Positions 1 through 3,557 of a stretch of DNA of 6,492 nt are shown one piece after another. Every line of letters begins with the position of its first letter. Position 1 is the first letter of the stretch. The translations under genes and the position numbers were made by a program. The stretch lies in contig JAJYKO010000329.1 of NCBI GenBank assembly GCA_021788565.1, positions 1 through 6,492 of the forward strand, in the 5' to 3' direction. The DNA is from Chloroflexota bacterium (lineage in GTDB: Bacteria; Chloroflexota; UBA6077). Below the pieces are notes generated by a model. The model searched no databases. It saw only the letters and a list, made by a program, of their open reading frames with translations, and had not been told where the DNA came from.

Positions 1-181
1 CGGCTGGGGGAGCATCCCCGGTGCCCTGGTGGGAGGCCTCGTGGTGGGGCTGGTGGAGGTGCTGGCGGCGGCATACGTTTCTTCGACGTACAAGGACGTG
101 TTCGCCTTCGTCGTGCTGATCCTGTTCCTCGTAGCAATGCCCAAGGGCATCTTCGGCGAAAAGGTGGCGCAGAAGGCGTGA
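1..181 (+). CDS. livH: LIV-type ABC transporter permease LivH, C-terminal fragment
   Basis: The last 59 codons of an inner-membrane permease of the branched-chain amino acid (HAAT) ABC importer family; the gene starts before the window and is read in codons beginning at base 2. The fragment opens with a GWGSIPGALVGG stretch, which matches the family's conserved G-x-G-[SN]-IPGA-x-x-GG segment between the last membrane spans. A LVEVLAAAYVSS helix, a hydrophobic final span (FAFVVLILFLVAM) and a PKGIFGEK tail follow, the usual LivH ending (P-x-G-[IL]-FG). LivH pairs with LivM to form the translocation channel. Its TGA stop (179..181) overlaps the GTG start of the next gene as GTGA, implying translational coupling. 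Family assignment is secure; the substrate is not, because LIV-type systems also carry amides, urea and other small solutes. Confidence 0.9.
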   Translation, partial: GWGSIPGALVGGLVVGLVEVLAAAYVSSTYKDVFAFVVLILFLVAMPKGIFGEKVAQKA

Positions 182-2073
182 GCGAACAGAACCCTCCACT
201 GGTCACCCGTAGCCCATCACTCCTGGCTCGCCTGCGTTCCCAGCGGGCCCTGCTCACGATCGCCGCCCTGGTTGCTGCCATCGTCCTGCCGTACCTGCCG
301 CTCTCGAACTACACAATGGTTCTGATCAACATGGGGTTGATGTACGGCATAGTGGTGGCGGGCCTGAACTTCATTTACGGCTTCGGCGGCGTCTTCTCCC
401 TGGCGCAGGTGGCCTTTTGGGGGATTGGCGCCTACACGTCGGCCATCCTCACCACCGACGGGGGTATGGGTTTCCTGGTTGGCTTCGCTGCTGCCGGGGC
501 GGTAGCGTCCCTTTTTGGGCTTCTGCTCGGGCTGCCGACCCTGAAGCTGCGCAGCCACTACCTGACCATGGCAACCCTGGCCTTCGCGGAGGCGGTGCAG
601 CTTGTCCTGATGAACGCCGACAGGATAACGCACGGCGCCGAGGGGATCCGAGCGATTCCAACGGCGGCCCTGGGTCCGCTGGTGTTCAGCACACCCTACA
701 CCTTCTACTATCTGAATCTGGTAGTGGTTCTCATGGCGATGCTGTTCACCGTTCGCTTCCGTCGCTCTCGCCTTGGCAGGGCCCTGCAGGCGACCCGAGA
801 TGACGAGATGGCGGCCGGGGCATCCGGGGTGGACGTGGCGCGCTCGAGGGTTCTCGCCTTCGTGCTCAGCGCTTTTCTGGCAGGCATCGGCGGCAGCCTG
901 TGGGCTCATTTCTCTGCCTACATCAGTCCGGATACCTACGATCTCAACGCCACCATCCGGTTCGTGGCGATGTTGCTGATCGGCGGCGCCGGCACGGCGG
1001 TCGGTCCGCTGGTGGGGGCGCTGCTGCTCACCTATCTCCCCGAACTGCTGCGCTTTCTGGAGGCGTGGTACATGGCGGTGTACGGCCTCAGCATCGTCCT
1101 GATCCTGATCTTCGCGCCGCAAGGCCTGGTCGGCGTTGTCGAGCGACTCTTCGCGCGGATGGGCGAGTGGATGTGGGGACGACGGGGTGAGCGGAAGAAC
1201 CCGGAACTCAGAACCCAGAACCCGGAACCCAGAACCCGGAACTTAGAACCCGAGGTTCATCACTCATCGCTCATCACTCATCACGCCGGACAGCCCCTGC
1301 TGACGACGGCGAAGCTGACGATGGCCTTCGGAGGGTTGGTCGCCGTCGATGCCGTCGACCTGGTCGTGCAGAGCGGCGAGGTCAGGGGGATAATTGGCCC
1401 CAACGGTTCCGGCAAGACCACCTTTCTGAACCTGGTGAGCGGCATCTACCGCCCCGTCTCAGGAGATATTTCGCTCGGCGGGCAGCGGATCACCCGCGAT
1501 AGTCCGGCGACGAGGGTTCAGAAGGGGGTTGCCCGCACGTTTCAGAACATCAGGCTATTCTCAAGGATGACTGTCCTGGAAAACGTCAAGGTCGCTCGTT
1601 ACTGCCGCACCCATGCCGGCCTCGTCGGGATCTTCCTGAACGCAGGTGGGACCGTGGAGGAGGAGCGGCGTGTCCGGGAGTTGGCCATGGAGGCGCTGGA
1701 GTTCGTAGGGATCGGTGCCCGCGCCGCCGACCTTCCCGGTGACTTGCCGTACGGCCAACAGCGGCTGGTGGAGATCGCCCGGGCGCTGGCCACGGAACCG
1801 CGGTTGCTGCTGCTGGACGAGCCCGCGGCGGGCATGAGCCTGGAGGAGAAGCGGCAGCTAGCCCGCCTCGTGCGGGCGATCAACCATGATCGCGGCATCG
1901 CGGTCATCGTCATCGAGCACGACATGCGGATCATCAGCGGGCTCTGTCACCAGGTTACCGTGCTGAACTTCGGGAAGGTGATCGCCGAGGGGACTCCAGG
2001 CGAAGTTCGAAACGACGATGCCGTCGTCGAGGCTTATCTAGGAAGGAACAGGCGGCGTGCTGGAGTTAAGTGA
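178..2073 (+). CDS. Fused LIV-type ABC permease/ATPase (LivM-LivG)
   Basis: A 631-residue in-frame fusion of two importer subunits that are usually separate. Residues about 1-335 are LivM: a short basic N-terminus, then multiple membrane spans, with the family's YGFGGVFSLAQVAFWGIGAY segment (67-86), KLRSHYLTMATLAF (123-136) and the LLIGGAGTAVGPLVGA loop (266-281). Residues about 373-631 are LivG: Walker A GPNGSGKTT (407-415), Q-loop TFQN with Gln456, signature LPYGQQR (523-529), Walker B LLLLDEP (543-549), switch His581 and the usual EAYLGR-like end. Residues 341-370 are a low-complexity linker encoded by heptamer repeats. The GTG start at 178 overlaps the livH stop, with AAGGTGG at 161-167 ten bases upstream. 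No convincing separate LivG start is visible: the first ATG (1321) would remove the first beta strand and has no clear Shine-Dalgarno. The alternative is two proteins from one message or a frame error in the repeats. The product acts at the cytoplasmic membrane with LivH and LivF. Confidence 0.88.
   Translation: MSEQNPPLVTRSPSLLARLRSQRALLTIAALVAAIVLPYLPLSNYTMVLINMGLMYGIVVAGLNFIYGFGGVFSLAQVAFWGIGAYTSAILTTDGGMGFLVGFAAAGAVASLFGLLLGLPTLKLRSHYLTMATLAFAEAVQLVLMNADRITHGAEGIRAIPTAALGPLVFSTPYTFYYLNLVVVLMAMLFTVRFRRSRLGRALQATRDDEMAAGASGVDVARSRVLAFVLSAFLAGIGGSLWAHFSAYISPDTYDLNATIRFVAMLLIGGAGTAVGPLVGALLLTYLPELLRFLEAWYMAVYGLSIVLILIFAPQGLVGVVERLFARMGEWMWGRRGERKNPELRTQNPEPRTRNLEPEVHHSSLITHHAGQPLLTTAKLTMAFGGLVAVDAVDLVVQSGEVRGIIGPNGSGKTTFLNLVSGIYRPVSGDISLGGQRITRDSPATRVQKGVARTFQNIRLFSRMTVLENVKVARYCRTHAGLVGIFLNAGGTVEEERRVRELAMEALEFVGIGARAADLPGDLPYGQQRLVEIARALATEPRLLLLDEPAAGMSLEEKRQLARLVRAINHDRGIAVIVIEHDMRIISGLCHQVTVLNFGKVIAEGTPGEVRNDDAVVEAYLGRNRRRAGVK
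1197..1252 (+). repeat. Tandem heptamer repeat, 8 units of GAACCCR
   Basis: Eight back-to-back 7-bp units can be read: GAACCCG, GAACTCA, GAACCCA, GAACCCG, GAACCCA, GAACCCG, GAACTTA, GAACCCG. Because 7 is not a multiple of 3, three units (21 bp) encode one seven-residue protein period, seen as NPELRTQ then NPEPRTR then NLEPE. The array lies exactly in the linker between the LivM and LivG domains. Heptameric tandem repeats of this style (STRR) are known in cyanobacteria, mainly between genes; I do not claim homology to any named family. Confidence 0.93.
1258..1285 (+). repeat. Second tandem heptamer repeat, 4 units of CATCACT
   Basis: Four 7-bp units: CATCACT, CATCGCT, CATCACT, CATCACG. The array begins five bases (AGGTT) after the GAACCCR array and encodes the HHSSLITHHA part of the LivM-LivG linker. 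Its sequence is unrelated to the first array but it has the same period. The pair together occupies 89 bp. Confidence 0.9.
2040..2046 (+). promoter_or_regulatory. Ribosome binding site for livF
   Basis: AGGAAGG lies ten bases before the GTG at 2057. It supports that start, which gives the normal LivF N-terminus (MLELSEIWAVYG). The site lies inside the end of the livG portion, so livF is likely translated by coupling with it. Confidence 0.5.
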
Positions 2074-2779
2074 GATCTGGGCCGTATACGGTCGCGTGCC
2101 AGCCGTTCACGGGATCTCCCTGGAGGTACGTCAGGGGGAGATCGTCGCGCTCATCGGGGCGAACGGTGCGGGCAAGAGCACGACGCTCCGGACGATCTCC
2201 GGCGTTCTGAAGCCTCCGTTCGGCCACGTGCGACTTGAGGGCCGAGACATCACGGGCCTCGCGCCGGAGAAGGTCGCGGCGGCCGGTATCGCCCACGTTC
2301 CCGAGGGCCGGAAGGTGTTTCCGGGGTTCACCGTCCGGGAGAATCTGGAACTGGCTGCCCTGGCGCTGGGGCGCTCCAACGCCGAGATTCGCGACGACGT
2401 TGAGCGCGTCATGGAGATGTTCCCCCGCCTCAAGGAGCGACAGAAACAGTACGGCTGGTCCCTATCCGGCGGGGAGCAGCAGATGCTGGTGATCGGTCGT
2501 GGGTTGGTGGCGCGTCCGAAGCTGCTGATGCTGGACGAGCCGTCGCTCGGCCTGGCCCCGGCCCTGGTGGAGCAGGTGTTCGACGTGATCGAGGAGATCC
2601 GTACGGGCGGCACCACCATTCTGCTGGTGGAGCAGAATGCCAACATGGCCCTGAGCGTCGCCGATCGCGGCTACGTCCTCGAGCTTGGGGTGATCAGAGC
2701 CGAGGGTACGGCGACCGAGCTTGCCGACAGCGATCTGGTCAAGCAATCCTACCTGGGGATCGGCGCCGAGGAGTTCTGA
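2057..2779 (+). CDS. livF: LIV-type ABC transporter ATP-binding protein LivF
   Basis: A 240-residue ATPase of normal length for LivF, the second nucleotide-binding subunit of the branched-chain amino acid type importer. Visible motifs: Walker A GANGAGKST (34-42), the LivF-type VPEGRKVF segment (91-98) in place of a Gln Q-loop, signature LSGGEQQ (136-142), Walker B LLMLDEP (156-162), and the LivF-type switch LLVEQN with Gln193 where other ABC ATPases have His. The C-terminus QSYLG is also typical. The Gln193 and VPEGR variants separate LivF from LivG. The GTG start overlaps the upstream gene by 17 nt. LivF would pair with the LivG half of the fusion beneath the LivH-LivM channel. It is the last gene of the operon, with a convergent small frame beginning to read out 11 bases later. 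Confidence 0.94.
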   Translation: MLELSEIWAVYGRVPAVHGISLEVRQGEIVALIGANGAGKSTTLRTISGVLKPPFGHVRLEGRDITGLAPEKVAAAGIAHVPEGRKVFPGFTVRENLELAALALGRSNAEIRDDVERVMEMFPRLKERQKQYGWSLSGGEQQMLVIGRGLVARPKLLMLDEPSLGLAPALVEQVFDVIEEIRTGGTTILLVEQNANMALSVADRGYVLELGVIRAEGTATELADSDLVKQSYLGIGAEEF

Positions 2780-2789
2780 TCCCTTCGGG

Positions 2790-3071
2790 TCACCTCCCAG
2801 ACGGCCAGGCCCGAGGGTTCTCCTCGGCTTCACTCCACTCTTTGTTGGGACTGCCCGCGGCCGGCTGCATCGGGGATGGGTCACCCGCGTCTAACGGAAA
2901 CGTCGGGACGTCCTCCACCGGCTGGCTCGCGGCCCACTCCTCCGGGGTTTCCGGTGAGCCGGATGTGGCGTCACCAGCTGGGGCGCCTATTGAGTTGGAC
3001 TCCTCCACGTCTTTCGGCAGGGCTTTGGTCCTCACCGCTAACTCTTCCCGCTCTTCTTGTCGGTCTGCCAT
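2790..3071 (-). CDS. Hypothetical small acidic, proline-rich protein (93 aa)
   Basis: I do not recognise this protein. It is read from an ATG at 3071 with AGGGAG placed eight bases upstream. The product is strongly hydrophilic: 20 Asp/Glu against 8 Lys/Arg, 13 Pro, three Trp, and no Cys or His. It has no hydrophobic segment, so no signal peptide or membrane span, and is probably largely disordered and cytoplasmic. The N-terminus (MADRQEEREELAVRTKALPK) is charged and could form a short helix; the rest is rich in Pro, Gly, Ser and Glu. The frame ends ten bases from the livF stop on the opposite strand. It lies downstream of the GcvT-SHMT gene on the same strand but about 490 bp away, so it probably has its own transcript. 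The competing + frames here lack a ribosome site. It could still be a chance frame in G+C-rich DNA. Confidence 0.5.
   Translation of the reverse strand: MADRQEEREELAVRTKALPKDVEESNSIGAPAGDATSGSPETPEEWAASQPVEDVPTFPLDAGDPSPMQPAAGSPNKEWSEAEENPRAWPSGR
2811..2827 (+). terminator. Candidate stem-loop terminator after livF
   Basis: A perfect 6-bp stem CCGAGG/CCTCGG with loop GTTCT begins 31 bases after the livF stop. It is followed by a pyrimidine-rich run (CTTCACTCCACTCTTT) rather than a true T tract, so intrinsic termination would be weak. It sits inside the small - strand frame, so it may be only a chance structure. Confidence 0.3.
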
Positions 3072-3098
3072 CGTTGGGACTCCCTGGCCTGGCGGTCA

Positions 3099-3112
3099 CC
3101 GGCAGCTGCCGG
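3099..3112. repeat. Perfect 14-nt palindrome upstream of the small frame
   Basis: CCGGCAGCTGCCGG reads identically on both strands. It lies 27 bases before the ATG of the 93-aa frame (start at 3071), a position where a dimeric repressor site or a leader structure would make sense. No regulator can be named from it. Confidence 0.5.
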
Positions 3113-3266
3113 CAGCCGCGCACTGTTACTTCGAGCTGGGAGGTAGCAGGTTTCGGGCCGTACGCCCGGGCGCTGGGCATGGCTCAGGAGGGCGGGCAGA
3201 TGGGGTGACAGTCGGGGGATGGTGGGCGCGTGGCGCGGCGCTCATACGTGTCACAGGAGTAAGTAG

Positions 3267-3333
3267 CTATCTCAGAACTCGCGTACGCGCCCCTTGCAAG
3301 TTCTCAGAGCCTGCTGGGACCATTCTGAGATGG
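3267..3333. repeat. Overlapping inverted repeats with mutually exclusive pairing
   Basis: ATCTCAGAA (3269..3277) is the exact reverse complement of TTCTGAGAT (3323..3331). An inner pair, AGAACT (3274..3279) and AGTTCT (3299..3304), overlaps the left arm, so the two stems cannot form together. TCTCAGA also occurs as a direct repeat (3270..3276 and 3302..3308). The loop contains the palindrome CGCGTACGCG. The base pairs are read directly; any function is unknown. Confidence 0.55.
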
Positions 3334-3398
3334 TTTCTCACTCATTAGGTACGGCTCTAGGGGATAAGGAGCGCGATCGGCGGCGTCACGAGAAAGTC

Positions 3399-3432
3399 GT
3401 AGAGCCTGGATCAAGGGCGATCCAGGCTCTAC
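3399..3432 (-). terminator. Perfect 14-bp hairpin, candidate terminator for the GcvT-SHMT gene
   Basis: GTAGAGCCTGGATC (3399..3412) and GATCCAGGCTCTAC (3419..3432) are exact reverse complements around a 6-nt loop. Read on the - strand, the stem is followed by GACTTTCTCG, a poor T tract. It begins about 125 bases after the stop of the large - strand gene. It may act as a bidirectional transcription barrier or RNA-stabilising 3' structure. The inverted repeat is certain; the terminator role is inferred. Confidence 0.5.
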
Positions 3433-3458
3433 TCACGGTCAGGAACCACCGTTGTCCT

Positions 3459-3487
3459 CGTGAACGCTGTGCTCGCTCGCGTTCACG
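3459..3487. repeat. Perfect 9-bp hairpin with 11-nt loop
   Basis: CGTGAACGC (3459..3467) pairs exactly with GCGTTCACG (3479..3487). It lies between the two other hairpins of the cluster, 71 bases beyond the large - strand gene's stop. No T tract follows on either strand. Confidence 0.55.
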
Positions 3488-3506
3488 TCCGGCCGGTTGG
3501 GGTGCC

Positions 3507-3529
3507 GCCCGGGTTGGGACAACCCAGGC
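3507..3529 (-). repeat. Hairpin just downstream of the GcvT-SHMT gene
   Basis: GGGTTG (3511..3516) pairs with CAACCC (3520..3525) around a 3-nt loop. After one C/A mismatch the stem continues for three more pairs (3507..3509 with 3527..3529). It starts 28 bases after the stop codon on the - strand. No T tract follows, so it resembles a 3'-end stabilising stem or a Rho-assisted terminator more than a classical intrinsic one. Confidence 0.45.
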
Positions 3530-3557
3530 TCCAAGGCTTCAAATCACGAGTCCGAGG

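Larger units (their letters stand above)
3072..3557. other. Gene-free region between the small frame and the GcvT-SHMT gene, rich in inverted repeats
   Basis: No reading frame here has a convincing start, ribosome site or recognisable product. I saw no tRNA-like cloverleaf or T-loop. The stretch holds a 14-nt palindrome (3099..3112), a 10-nt palindrome CGCCCGGGCG (3163..3172), a 10-nt palindrome CGCGTACGCG (3280..3289), two competing stems (3267..3333), and three strong hairpins plus a weak one between 3399 and 3529. The part from about 3240 to 3420 looks less G+C-rich than the genes. It would form the 3' region of the large - strand gene and the upstream region of the 93-aa frame. Confidence 0.7.

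Noticed and set aside
217..1122. 301-codon open frame on the - strand opposite the LivM half
   Set aside because: Antisense shadow of the permease; the translation is Gln/His/Arg-rich without any motif, and the + frame has clear LivM signatures.
1197..1285. CRISPR array or telomere-like repeat
   Set aside because: Units are 7 bp with no spacers, so not CRISPR. Resemblance to eukaryotic telomere heptamers is only in length; the array is internal and inside a bacterial gene.
2780..2791. Short CCC-TTC-GGG hairpin right after the livF stop
   Set aside because: Only three base pairs before mismatches and no T tract; too weak to call a terminator.
2842..3348. 168-codon + frame in the intergenic region, starting with TTG
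   Set aside because: No Shine-Dalgarno before the TTG, no recognisable product, and it overlaps the more convincing - strand frame and the inverted repeats.
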